A stretch of 64,000 nucleotides of DNA from Paenalicyclobacillus ferrooxydans (GCF_001399675.1 NZ_LJCO01000096.1:186001-250000), one strand, 5' to 3'; numbered from the stretch's first letter, positions 45,053 to 55,875 are shown. Program-made: numbers and translations. The notes: generated by a model from the letters alone, not told the origin.

Positions 45053-46176
45053 TGACTGAATCATTTGACGTTGTTGTCATTGGCGGCGGTGTGATTGGAA
45101 TGACCGGTGCTTGGCGTCTTGCTCAAACCGGTCGGCGTGTGCTGTTACTGGAGCGGGACCGTACCGGTGCCGAAGCGTCAAGTGCAGCTGCAGGCATGTT
45201 AGGCGCGCAATTAGAGGTGTCCGAACCCGGACCTTTCTACCAGCTCTGTCTGGAAAGCCGCTCGCTGTACCAAGCCTTTGTTGACGAGTTGTTAGAATAC
45301 ACGGGTGTCGATGCTCAGTTGATTCACAACGGAATTTATCAAATAGCCTTCACACAAGACGAGGTGCGCGCACTAGAGGAGCAAATGGAGTGGCAAATTC
45401 GAGGAGGTGCGCGTGCCGAGTTCCTGAGTAGCACCGAAGTAACCCACGAGGAACCTACTGTGGCGGAAAACTATGGTGCCCTATACCTCCCAGATGACAG
45501 CAACGTTTATGCTCCCCTTCTCACCCGGGCACTCTCCGTTGCGGTCAAGAAGAGCTGTAGCGTGGTGGAAGGGGCGGAAGTTACGGCTATCCGACCTCAG
45601 AGTACTGGCGATTTTGTCGTATCAGCCCAAAATGAGACGTACGTCGCTGGAGCTGTTGTTGTCGCTGCTGGCGCCTGGGCACAACGTTTGTTGCCGTCTT
45701 TTCCAGGACAAATCCAACCCGTCAAGGGCCAACTCTTAGCCATTCGACCACGCCAGGCAACATTAAAACACACCCTCTTCAACGATCACGCTTACCTCGT
45801 TCCCAAACGAAATGGAACCATCGTGGTCGGGGCCACCGAGGACCGGGAGGCTGGATATAATCGAGACGTTACCACTGATGCAATCCAATGTCTGCTTTCT
45901 TCCGTTAAACGGATTGCCCCCGGACTGTGCGATGCCACGTTTGAACGAAGTTGGATTGGACTTCGTCCAGGCTCTTCCGACCCGCACCCGTGGATTGGCC
46001 AACTGGCCGCATCGCCTGGCCTTCATGTCGCAGCCGGCCATTTCCGAAATGGCATTCTGCTTGCCCCTGTGACCGCCAATATGCTGGTCGACTCCGTAGA
46101 GGGTCGCCCGTGGCCGAGTCACTGGCAAGCATTCCATCCAGCACGCGCATCTGAAAAAAACGAGGTGACACGATGA
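45052..46176 (+). CDS. thiO: Glycine oxidase ThiO
   Basis: 374 residues. FAD-binding VVIGGGVIGMTGAWRLAQTG with GxGxxG at the N-terminus, ASSAAAGMLGAQLE, VKGQLLAIRP and IGLRPGSSDPHPWIG near the end are ThiO features. It oxidises glycine to the imine used by ThiG, which marks this as the aerobic thiazole route. GGAGG lies within the tenI end; its stop overlaps thiS. Confidence 0.93.
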   Translation: MTESFDVVVIGGGVIGMTGAWRLAQTGRRVLLLERDRTGAEASSAAAGMLGAQLEVSEPGPFYQLCLESRSLYQAFVDELLEYTGVDAQLIHNGIYQIAFTQDEVRALEEQMEWQIRGGARAEFLSSTEVTHEEPTVAENYGALYLPDDSNVYAPLLTRALSVAVKKSCSVVEGAEVTAIRPQSTGDFVVSAQNETYVAGAVVVAAGAWAQRLLPSFPGQIQPVKGQLLAIRPRQATLKHTLFNDHAYLVPKRNGTIVVGATEDREAGYNRDVTTDAIQCLLSSVKRIAPGLCDATFERSWIGLRPGSSDPHPWIGQLAASPGLHVAAGHFRNGILLAPVTANMLVDSVEGRPWPSHWQAFHPARASEKNEVTR

Positions 46177-46376
46177 TGGACATCTATGTGAATGGCAAAA
46201 CGAGATCGATTGAAGAGAACACCACCATCGAGCAGCTTATCGAGCGACTTCATCTGGCTCACGAGCGGATTGCCGTGGAACACAACCGAAGCATTCTTGA
46301 AGCAGCCCAGTTTTTCAACGTCGTTCTAAAAGCAGGAGATACCTTGGAGATTGTTCGATTTGTGGGTGGAGGCTGA
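46173..46376 (+). CDS. thiS: Sulfur carrier protein ThiS
   Basis: 67 residues, ubiquitin-like, ending in the required GG (RFVGGG). MDIYVNGKTRSIEENTTIEQL is the first hairpin and helix. Adenylated by ThiF and loaded with sulfur at the C-terminal Gly. The start overlaps the thiO stop (ATGATGG). Confidence 0.95.
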   Translation: MMDIYVNGKTRSIEENTTIEQLIERLHLAHERIAVEHNRSILEAAQFFNVVLKAGDTLEIVRFVGGG

Positions 46377-46443
46377 CTGATTCAATCATCCAAGTTAACA
46401 ACTGCCTACAAAAGGCATGCAATAGAAAAGGGAGGAATCGTGC

Positions 46444-47226
46444 ATGGAAAACTTAATGATTGCGGGTCGTACCTTTCAATCTCGACTCATGGTTGGCACG
46501 GGAAAATACAGCTCATTCAGTCAAATGAAAGATGCGCTTGATGCGTCTGGTGCAGAAATTGTCACCGTCGCCGTTCGTCGGGTCAATCTTGATGAACGCG
46601 AGGAATCCTTGCTTGCGTATATCAATCTCGATAAATACGTCCTATTGCCAAACACAGCTGGTTGTAGAACCGCTGAAGAAGCAGTTCGCACGGCTCGTCT
46701 CGCCCGTGCCGCTGGCTTGTCCAACTGGGTGAAACTTGAGGTCATCCCTGACGACGGCACACTATTACCAGACCCAGTAGCTACAGTGGAAGCAGCGGAA
46801 ATGTTGGTTAAAGAAGGGTTCGTCGTCTTGCCGTACACCTCCGACGACCACCATGTGGCCCGGCGTTTGCTCGACGTGGGATGCGCGACCATCATGCCCT
46901 TTGGATCTGCAATCGGAACAGGCCAAGGACTGCCAAACCCAGAACGGTTGAAGCGCATTATAGATATGGTCGCAGGACGTGTCCCAGTCGTCATCGATGC
47001 TGGCATTGGCGTTCCATCGGATGCCTCACTCGCTATGGAACTCGGCGCAGATGCGGTCCTTATCAATACTGCCATCGCAAAGTCAGCCAATCCGGTCAAA
47101 ATGGCCAAAGCCATGGCGTTAGGTGTAGAGGCAGGACACCTAGCCTATCTATCAGGGCGTATCCCACGTACAGAAGTGGCCTCCCCTAGCAGTCCTGAGA
47201 TCGGTCTCGTCGGTTCTACATCCTAG
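46444..47226 (+). CDS. thiG: Thiazole synthase ThiG
   Basis: 260 residues. [40 protein letters not shown] with the Schiff-base Lys, and [22 protein letters not shown] for phosphate binding. It builds the thiazole phosphate from DXP, glycine imine and ThiS thiocarboxylate. GGGAGG lies before ATG 46444; a 67-base gap follows thiS. Last gene before TPP riboswitch 3. Confidence 0.95.
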   Translation: MENLMIAGRTFQSRLMVGTGKYSSFSQMKDALDASGAEIVTVAVRRVNLDEREESLLAYINLDKYVLLPNTAGCRTAEEAVRTARLARAAGLSNWVKLEVIPDDGTLLPDPVATVEAAEMLVKEGFVVLPYTSDDHHVARRLLDVGCATIMPFGSAIGTGQGLPNPERLKRIIDMVAGRVPVVIDAGIGVPSDASLAMELGADAVLINTAIAKSANPVKMAKAMALGVEAGHLAYLSGRIPRTEVASPSSPEIGLVGSTS

Positions 47227-47287
47227 AACTCAATTTTAAGGTTGTAGCTTTTCAAAAACGATGATATCTTTAAGCCAACTTGATAAG

Positions 47288-49239
<1,952 letters not shown>

Positions 49240-49248
49240 AAACACAAA

Positions 49249-49285
49249 AATGAGGCGGTCATTCATATTTAACCGCCTCATTTCG
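49249..49285 (+). terminator. Terminator of thiC
   Basis: AATGAGGCGGT (49249-49259) pairs with ACCGCCTCATT (49272-49282), flanked by A- and T-rich sequence. Confidence 0.85.
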
Positions 49286-49322
49286 TTGCCAGACCGGCGA
49301 GTGTCAACGGAAGGGGGCTACG

Positions 49323-49367
49323 CCCTTTGTGGTGTAGCCCTTTGTGGTGTAGCCCTTTTTGATGTGA
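49323..49367. repeat. Three tandem 15-bp units
   Basis: CCCTTTGTGGTGTAG occurs twice in perfect tandem (49323-49352), followed by a diverged third copy to 49367. It lies between thiC and the c-di-GMP riboswitch. Confidence 0.85.
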
Positions 49368-49457
49368 GGGCGTGAGGTTCCGTATCACGCAAAATGCGAC
49401 ATTCTATCAAAGGCTTGTTGTAAATTGTTGAAAGACTACCAGCAGCATGATATATTC

Positions 49458-49543
49458 CACGTAAGAATTGGGGCAAACTCGCGGAAACGCGGGGACGCAA
49501 AGCTACGGGTCTACGGGATATCATCCTATGATGGCCGGGTTGC
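49458..49543 (+). promoter_or_regulatory. Cyclic-di-GMP-I riboswitch (GEMM)
   Basis: GGGGCAAACTCGCGGAAACG, with a GAAA tetraloop closed by CGCG pairs, is followed by GGGGACGCAAAGC, the second helix, and GGCCGGGTTGC. These are the ordered GEMM-I elements, including the tetraloop and its receptor. A terminator follows at 49562. It controls the lipoprotein at 49657. Confidence 0.9.
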
Positions 49544-49561
49544 ACTCACCACTGATTTTCT

Positions 49562-49585
49562 GCCCCTGCGACGAAGGGGCTTTTT
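49562..49585 (+). terminator. Riboswitch-linked terminator
   Basis: GCCCCT (49562-49567) pairs with AGGGGC (49575-49580), followed by TTTTT, directly downstream of the GEMM aptamer. Confidence 0.85.
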
Positions 49586-49656
49586 ATGTTGGGAGGCTCC
49601 CATAAAACTTGTGACTTTGACGAATTATGTAGAAACCACCAAGGGAGGCAATTTGT

Positions 49657-50151
49657 TTGTTCGCAAGAAAACGTAGTCTTGCATATGCACTACCTGTAGT
49701 TGCACTTGTTCTGGCAGGGTGTGGCCAGCAAAGCCCTTCGCCGAACTCGACACCAGATACGGGTGCTGCAGTCAAGCAGTTTATTCAACAGGAGAATTCG
49801 CAGATTCAGGCAGTCAATCAGGCATTTATTCAGGAATCAAATCTCTTTAAAGAGGTAAGTACAAAGCAAATTTCCTACAACAGCTTCAAATCATCCTATG
49901 CAAAGGTGCAATCCCAGGTGAGTGCTGATATCAACAGCATTCGTAACGCCACAACGCCACCCGGAGCAGGCGCCTGCAAGAAGGATTACATCTCGTTGCT
50001 GAACGAGGGTGCGAAGGTCTTTTCCGATCAGGAAAAAGCCATTCTTCCTGACAGGACCGTGGATAAGAAACTGGCTGCAACCGTGCAAAAGGAACTGAAT
50101 CAATTTGTATCTGACTCCAAAGCACTAGCTTCCAAGTACGGATTGAACTAA
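49657..50151 (+). CDS. Small lipoprotein controlled by c-di-GMP
   Basis: 164 residues. TTG 49657 follows AAGGGAGG. A short signal peptide ends in the lipobox VLAGC. The mature part is a helical, Gln- and Lys-rich domain (VKQFIQQENSQIQAVNQAFI, a region of YAKVQSQVSADINSI) with two further Cys-poor segments. No family recognised. The GEMM riboswitch and terminator upstream indicate expression tuned by c-di-GMP, as for adhesion or envelope proteins. Confidence 0.82.
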   Translation: MFARKRSLAYALPVVALVLAGCGQQSPSPNSTPDTGAAVKQFIQQENSQIQAVNQAFIQESNLFKEVSTKQISYNSFKSSYAKVQSQVSADINSIRNATTPPGAGACKKDYISLLNEGAKVFSDQEKAILPDRTVDKKLAATVQKELNQFVSDSKALASKYGLN

Positions 50152-50288
50152 ATAGGTACGAGTTGAACGAACCCGAGTCTTTTAAGATAGTTACCCATCG
50201 ACCGACATAAATCGTAGTTTTCCTCGAATGGTATATATATCCGCTTGACGCGGTTCGACAAACTATTATTCAGGGAGATGAATTTTCC

Positions 50289-51455
50289 ATGAAAGCTGTA
50301 AAAGGCGCAGTAGCAGTTGCGATAGCATTATCAACACTCGGGGCGATGTCAGGTGTCGCGTTTGCAGATACCAGCAACAGTACGTCCTCTACCAACACAA
50401 CGACGAACACGACTACGAATGCAACAAGCAACACCGCAACCGACACAAACACGACGACAGATACCAGAGTAAATACAGATAATGGAACATCCAATAGCAC
50501 ATCATCTTCAAGCACCGGGATCACGTCGACTGATGTAAATTCTGCCTCGCCATCTAGCTACTTGTACTTTGTTCAACAAGTGACTCAGGCTATCAGTGTT
50601 GCGCTCGCGAGTTCCGACCTTCAACAAGCGCAGTTACTTGCACAATACGGGCAGCAGGACATTACACAAGCGAACTCTCTGCTTCAGTCGGGTCAAACAG
50701 ACGCTGCCAATTCGTTGCTTACGACAGCGCTCGGCAACCAGCTTTTGGCGGCGGACAGCTTGAACAACTCCGCCCAATCAGGCCAAACAGGAACAACGTC
50801 GACCGCCAGTCTTCCGCAAGTAAAAGGTATGATTGCCGGAAACTTAACTGCTTTGGCCACCGCTCTGCAACATGTAAGCAACCCAAGTGCACAGGCTGCG
50901 CTAGAAAAGAATCTGGCCAAAGCGTTCTCACACCTGCAGATGCGGCTTTCTCACATCGGGCATGAGCCACAACAGGATACTTCATTAAGTACCCTGGTGC
51001 CAAATACCGCAACCTCGAGTACGGCAACTTCTACTACCAACCAAAATCAGACCGGCACGAATTCTACGGCTACACAGAGTACAACAGCGTCCAGTACCAC
51101 ATCAACAAGCACGGGATCCCAGACTCAACAGTCGAAAGGCCAGACAGCGCAGGGCCACCAATCGCAAGGTCAGGCAGCACAGAGTCACGGAAACAGTTCT
51201 CGTGGCAAGGGACACAGTTCCAACACGGCTAGTGTCGTGAATAACACCGTGTCCACAGTTAACTCAGCGGTGACTAGCTTGACGAACAATACCAACACCA
51301 CCAGCACCACGACAACAAATACCTCTGCAACCCAGGCAGCCACAAGCTCACAAAAGGGCCAATCTGCTGCCCAAAACGGATCGACACACGCAAACTCGAA
51401 TCACGGTCAGGGTGCGGGCAACGCTTCAAATGGCCAAGGACATAGCAAACACTAA
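50289..51455 (+). CDS. Thr/Ser/Asn-rich secreted protein with a DUF5667-like core
   Basis: 388 residues. Signal peptide AVAVAIALSTLGAMSGVAFA, then a Thr/Asn/Ser-rich stretch (~27-85), a helical core (~88-225; YLYFVQQVTQAISVALASSD, LLAQYGQQDITQANSLLQSG) resembling the DUF5667 module of secreted proteins, then a long low-complexity tail rich in Thr, Ser, Gln, Gly and His ending in GQGHSKH. It probably is exported or wall-associated. AGGGAGATG precedes the ATG. 137 bases separate it from the c-di-GMP-controlled lipoprotein; co-transcription is possible. Function unknown. Confidence 0.75.
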   Translation: MKAVKGAVAVAIALSTLGAMSGVAFADTSNSTSSTNTTTNTTTNATSNTATDTNTTTDTRVNTDNGTSNSTSSSSTGITSTDVNSASPSSYLYFVQQVTQAISVALASSDLQQAQLLAQYGQQDITQANSLLQSGQTDAANSLLTTALGNQLLAADSLNNSAQSGQTGTTSTASLPQVKGMIAGNLTALATALQHVSNPSAQAALEKNLAKAFSHLQMRLSHIGHEPQQDTSLSTLVPNTATSSTATSTTNQNQTGTNSTATQSTTASSTTSTSTGSQTQQSKGQTAQGHQSQGQAAQSHGNSSRGKGHSSNTASVVNNTVSTVNSAVTSLTNNTNTTSTTTTNTSATQAATSSQKGQSAAQNGSTHANSNHGQGAGNASNGQGHSKH

Positions 51456-51570
51456 CATCTGTTATTCTCGGTGAAGGCGATGACGTAAATTAGTTTGTGT
51501 AAGCATTCCACAACATAGGAAAAGTAGGGTATCCTCAAGATTGCTGAAGTCCAGAGGAGATGACCCTACT

Positions 51571-52776
51571 TTGTTCCAGATTAACAGAGAATCACTCGCT
51601 GCTCAACTCGAAACTCAAATGGCTGACCTTTTGAAACAGAAGCTTGAACTTGTCTTGCGTGAGGAGATCCGAAACTTCTTGGAGGTGGAACATCCGGAAC
51701 TGGGAGACAGCCGCAACGGTTATTACACCAGAGGGATGGACACCCGTTTCGGAAGGGTTGAAGAATTACGAGTTCCACGTGACCGCATGGGCGAGTTTCA
51801 AACCAGTGTGTTCGAGCCATATAGCCGGCGAGATGCATGGCTTGAAGAGACGATTATCGCGATGTACAAGGGTGGAATGAGCACACGAGAAGTCGGGCAG
51901 TTTGTGGAGCGGATACTGGGTGTTCAGTACTCGCCGACCACAATTAGCAACATCACGAATGTCGTTTTGCAGGATGTAGATGCCTGGCGTAAACGGCCCT
52001 TAAAGCGGCGGTATTCCGTTGTCTATATGGATGGGATGTATGTATCGCTGAAGCGGGATACGGTGGAAAACGAGTCCATATACGTCGTAATGGGAATCGA
52101 TGAAAACGGACATCGAGAAATCCTTGGCTACTACGTTGGTGGCAATGAAAGTGCCACCTCCTGCCGGGAGATTTTCATGGACCTACGTGCACGGGGGCTT
52201 GAGGAAATTCTGGTGGGTGTTGCAGATGGATTGTCGGGACTGAAAGATGCGTTCCTCGCTGTCTATCCCAAGGCTGACTTTCAACGCTGTGTAGTTCACA
52301 AACTGCGCAACACCATCGTTAAAGTCCGAGCAAAGGACAAACCCGCTATTCTAGAGGATTTGAAGGGCGTTTACTCCAGCGCAGCATACGAGGAGGCGCT
52401 GGGATGCTTCAAGCTATTCGAGAGCAAGTGGAATGCAAAGTATCCACGTGAAGTACAATCCTGGCGGGACGATTTAACCGACCTTTTGGTCTTCTACAAA
52501 TACCCTGAAGCCATTCGCTACGCCATCTACACAACCAACGCCATTGAGCGGACGATTAAGGAAATACGCAAGAGAGTGAAACCAATGAACAGTATTGCCA
52601 ACCTGGAAGCAGCAGAGAAGATTGTCTATCTCTTTGCGAAGGACTACAACGAAAAATGGTCGAAACGAGCGCTGAGAGGATTTGCAGAAGAGGGTACTAA
52701 AGTAGAGCTCAGCAAGATGTTCACAAACAAATACGGCGCCACTGTCAGGCACGAGTCACTCAACGACACCCTTTAA
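51571..52776 (+). CDS. IS256 family transposase
   Basis: 401 residues. DDE transposase of the IS256 (mutator-like) family: YSVVYMDGMYVSLKRD (first Asp), VGVADGLSGLKDAF (second Asp), TTNAIERTIKEIRKRVKPM (Glu). Also QRCVVHKLRNT and STREVGQFVERILG. TTG 51571 is preceded by AGAGGAG; the frame is open slightly upstream. It appears intact, so the element could still move. Confidence 0.93.
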   Translation: MFQINRESLAAQLETQMADLLKQKLELVLREEIRNFLEVEHPELGDSRNGYYTRGMDTRFGRVEELRVPRDRMGEFQTSVFEPYSRRDAWLEETIIAMYKGGMSTREVGQFVERILGVQYSPTTISNITNVVLQDVDAWRKRPLKRRYSVVYMDGMYVSLKRDTVENESIYVVMGIDENGHREILGYYVGGNESATSCREIFMDLRARGLEEILVGVADGLSGLKDAFLAVYPKADFQRCVVHKLRNTIVKVRAKDKPAILEDLKGVYSSAAYEEALGCFKLFESKWNAKYPREVQSWRDDLTDLLVFYKYPEAIRYAIYTTNAIERTIKEIRKRVKPMNSIANLEAAEKIVYLFAKDYNEKWSKRALRGFAEEGTKVELSKMFTNKYGATVRHESLNDTL

Positions 52777-53040
52777 CCACGAGCCTGCGTGGATGACTGC
52801 AACAACCGTAACAAAAGGCCTGTGGATTTATGGACAACCCAAGGACAGGGTTGCCCACAAGCCCACAGGCCCTACACAGGGGAAGCCGCTTCGCTCCTCC
52901 CCTCTGGCCTACGGCCATTCACCCCTCCCACTCCATCTACAAAGAACGAACAAGGGGGTGATACAGCTAATGTAAAAGAAACCGAATATTCAACGTAACA
53001 GTTAAAGCTCTACAAAGACAGGACTGTATACTTGAGGCTC
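52777..53040 (+). other. Noncoding tail of the IS256 element with a large hairpin
   Basis: The 3' part of the element has no gene. GGCCTGTGG (52818-52826) pairs with CCACAGGCC (52864-52872), with an inner ACAACCC/GGGTTG stem. Frames here (for example 52789-52998) have no codon bias or ribosome site. It may be a terminator or a structured transcript. Confidence 0.5.
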
Positions 53041-53184
53041 TATCCGCTTCCTATAAATGGATTTACACAAAACTCTTGACGCTACCGTGAAAGCCATACA
53101 AGGCCACTGCTCGGGTAGGTAGAACACCCAGCAGTGGTCTTCTTTATTGTAGTAGTGACGAGGCGGAGGATTTTCAGGACGTAA

Positions 53185-53620
53185 GTGGACTCAATCGGGT
53201 AAGAGGAGACTCTTGTGAGCCCCAGTCTCCCCCCACCGTACATGCGGGTCCGCATACGGTGGTTCTTCATGCTTGCCCAACCATGACCACATGGTTGATG
53301 GGATGATCTGTGATTCGTGCCAGAGTTGATTAAGCCCTCACTTGTGAACCGTCGAGGCTCCACCTTTCTCTTTCACAAGGAGTCCCCGTCGTAGGGATTC
53401 TGCTCTTCACACCAACCTCTCGAACTAGTCACTGATATCCTCTACACGACGTTCAGCCTTTCCGATGCTTTGCATCGTACTATGACGTCTGCTGACTTCT
53501 GCCAGTGTAGTCTTGCCTTCCGACAAGGGTTGTTTAGGTGGATCAGTCGATTCACCCGCACGTGCTAGCAGATCTCCCCGCGGTAAGAACGACAACTTTC
53601 GCCCCATGTACCTGCCCAAT
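53185..53620 (-). mobile_element. Group II intron remnant
   Basis: On the minus strand 53265-53233 reads GAACCACCGTATGCGGACCC and folds as a ~33-nt domain V hairpin, followed by a domain VI-like GGAGAC/GTCTCC-type hairpin and an end CTTACCCGATTGA resembling bacterial class C introns. Upstream text such as GGCGAAAGTTGTCGTTCTTACC and GCAGAAGTCAGCAGACGTCA recalls sequence before intron reverse transcriptases. The reverse transcriptase itself is absent, so this is a deleted copy. Boundaries approximate. Confidence 0.55.
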
Positions 53621-53737
53621 AAACGGGGTCACAACTTTTTGATACTAAAATTATTTGGATGAGACATGACAAAAATCTGCTTTGAAAACGTAACTGAAAT
53701 TCAGAAACCAGAATTTATATACTTAATTTGTTATGTT

Positions 53738-53770
53738 TATGCAATGTGTACAAGATGTACATATTGCATA
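53738..53770. repeat. 14-bp inverted repeat
   Basis: TATGCAATGTGTAC and GTACATATTGCATA face each other across AAGAT, one G-U-type mismatch. It is AT-rich and lies between the intron remnant and the IS110 element. Function unknown. Confidence 0.7.
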
Positions 53771-53788
53771 TTCGCCCCCGTTCGTATT

Positions 53789-53826
53789 ATGAGGTCAGCC
53801 AGTTATTGCTGGTTGACCTCATTTTA
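53789..53826 (+). terminator. Strong hairpin with T-rich tail
   Basis: ATGAGGTCAGCCAG (53789-53802) pairs with CTGGTTGACCTCAT (53809-53822), a 14-bp stem, followed by TTTACTTT. It looks like an intrinsic terminator just outside the IS110 element; IS110 elements often sit next to such hairpins. Confidence 0.7.
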
Positions 53827-53829
53827 CTT

Positions 53830-54025
53830 TAGAGGTTTACTGCGGTAGCCGGGTCGGACGTCCGCCCCCGTGGGTCCATGAACCCGTGCGCTAAACTGTC
53901 CGCCCCCTACTTGCACAAGCATGATTGAGGCTGGTTGGGACATCGATCTCGTATCACAAGCGAAGCTATGGTAATGCAAGATGGATAGGGGTTTTCCGGC
54001 AAGTATATGTGAAGGGAGTAAATCA
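53830..54025 (+). ncRNA. Candidate IS110 bridge RNA
   Basis: The GC-rich leader before the transposase (GGTAGCCGGGTCGGACGTCC, then repeated GGGTCC/GGACC-type and CCGCCCCC motifs) can fold into several hairpins. IS110 elements of the IS621 type express a bridge RNA from this place, whose loops specify target and donor DNA. Location and length agree; loop matching was not tested. Confidence 0.4.
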
Positions 54026-55224
54026 ATGAATCCTGTAGTTGGTCTGGATGTTGCCAAGGGAGAAACAGAAGGTCAGGTATTCCTGGATAAAGAGAAACCG
54101 CATGGCAGGCACTTCAGCATCGTCCATACGACCGACGGTTTTGAGAAGTTTCGTGAAGTGTTGGAGGGCGTTGAAGCCCTGACAGGTGCGAAACCAACCG
54201 TGATCTTGGAATCAACCGGACACTATCATGTCCCGGTGGTGCAGTTCCTTGAAGAATACAGCTACGTGTACATTGTGGTGAATCCGCTCATCTCACACCA
54301 GGCGAAGAAGTCCAGTCTTCGAAAGGTGAAAACCGATGCCATTGACGCCTATCGTCTCTTTGAGCTCTTTTACAAGGAAGAGTTTGAGCCACTGCGTAAG
54401 CGTGGGATGCACCTCTTGGATTTGCGGAGTTTAACCGGACAGCGTGATGCGGTCACGAGTCTGTTTATTCAAACCAAGCTGCAGTTCCACGCCGTGTTAG
54501 ACCTTGTCTTCCTTGAGTATCGTGGTATTTTCGGGGATCTGTTCTCTCAGGTGTCTTTGAAGACACTTCTCGCTTTTCCAACTCCAGAGGCAGTTTTTCA
54601 AGTGTCAGAAGCTGAGCTAGCCGAAAAGATAAAAACGCTATGTAAAAGCCGTTCGGAGAGCTGGGCAGCAAGGATGGCGCAGGACATTATCCAAGCCGCA
54701 AACCGCAGCCCGTTTCGTACGGTGTTGCTGTCCAGCCATTTGTTTAGCTTGAAAATGTACATCCAGATGATTCTGGAATACAAAGAGCACCTATCCGACC
54801 TCGAAAACCAGATAGATGCCCTCGCTGAACAGATTGAAGAATGTCAAATTGTCCAATCTATCCCCGGAATCGGCGATACAATCGCAGCCACGATTATTGC
54901 TGAAATCGGAGAGATAGAACGGTTCAATCACCCAAAGAAGCTTGTGGCATTTGCCGGTGTGGACCCGAGTGTCCATTCGTCAGGAAAGTTTACCGCCACC
55001 ATTAACCGAATCACCAAGCGTGGCTCAAGCCGGCTACGTCATGCATTGTACTTGGCGGTCCTAGCCTACGGAAAACCGGAAGCAAGAGACGACAGACGTT
55101 CTACAAAGCCAAGCGAGAAGATGGCAAAGCTCACAAGGTCGCCCTTGTCGCCTGCATTAACAAGCTACTGCACTGGATTTATGCAGTGCTGAAGAGCCAT
55201 AAACCGTTTGTAGACTTGGTATAA
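54026..55224 (+). pseudogene. IS110 family transposase, -1 frameshift near the C-terminus
   Basis: ATG 54026 follows GAAGGGAG. The N-terminal RuvC-like DEDD domain shows VVGLDVAKGETEG, VILESTGHYHVP and VKTDAIDAYRLFEL; the C-terminal part has QSIPGIGDTIAATIIAEIG and FAGVDPSVHSSGKF with the catalytic Ser. The open frame then runs into unrelated sequence to a stop at 55192. Shifting by -1 at the run of A at 55072-55075 restores TGSKRRQTFYKAKREDGKAH and a normal IS110 end (CINKLLHWIYAVLKSHKPF) to TAA 55224. A lost A is the simplest cause; programmed slippage is possible. Confidence 0.82.
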
Positions 55225-55875
55225 CTGCCACAATTGCTGTGCTAAAGAAAAACCTTCGATGATCACATGGACGGTTCTTTGTCATGTTCGTTTTCAATTT
55301 AACACTGCGCAGCAACTAATTTCACTGGAAATGTTGACAAGCTATTAGCTGGTTTAACGTAAGTAGATTCAGAACTAGGTTACCAGTAGGGTGGCAGGTA
55401 AGGTCTCGCACATTGCCTTTAGTCAGTGAGCTAGTCTTTGAGTAGGATTACAGCACTCTAGTTGCAATTGACCTGCCCAAAGTTTAGCTGCGGGTATTGG
55501 CAGCCATGATTTTATAATAAACTGTAAAGTGCTGATCTTGTTACAGATCGCTATGAGGTCGGGGGCACTGGACGCTGTGCCAAGAATTCCAATCTCTGCG
55601 TTTGACCTCGGAATACCGAGAGTCGCAACGGTACCGAGAAAACCGAAGCGGCGTCTGTCTATACACGAGAGTGCTGACGACCAGTAAGTTCAAGTGCTTA
55701 GCAATGAAACTTGCGATGCCACGGGACGGGACCGCTCCTCTTCATCTGCGCCTCATTTCCCGTTTTTGACTTTCCATTTTCGGCGACCTGCGTTACTCTC
55801 GTCAACTCCCCATGGTTACTGTTGGATTCACAAAGTGGGGAAGCGGCAGAATGTGAAATCCCGGAGCATTCTTGG
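55225..55875. other. 650-base region without a recognised gene
   Basis: It follows the IS110 transposase. Several hairpins cluster at 55533-55618: GATCT/AGATC, GGCAC/GTGCC inside GAGGTC/GACCTC, and CTCGG/CCGAG. Small frames in 55694-55943 overlap on both strands without ribosome sites. No known RNA family recognised. Confidence 0.45.

Larger units (their letters stand above)
51492..53074 (+). mobile_element. IS256 family insertion sequence
   Basis: About 1.58 kb around an intact IS256-type transposase. Imperfect terminal inverted repeats are visible: left AGTTTGTGTAA followed by ATAGGAA and CCTCAAG (51492-51538); right, read inward, AGTTTTGTGTAA, ATAGGAA and CCTCAAG. No target duplication was identified, so ends are approximate or the copy is old. 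Confidence 0.65.
53830..55290 (+). mobile_element. IS110 family element
   Basis: The element comprises a ~195-base structured leader, a transposase gene with a frameshift, and a short right flank. IS110 members have no long inverted repeats, so both ends are estimates. Confidence 0.6.

Noticed and set aside
46521-47114. 197-codon minus-strand frame
   Set aside because: Antisense to thiG, produced by codon bias on the other strand.
52789-52998. 69-codon frame after the IS256 transposase
   Set aside because: It reads through a strong hairpin and has shadow-type composition; more likely noncoding.
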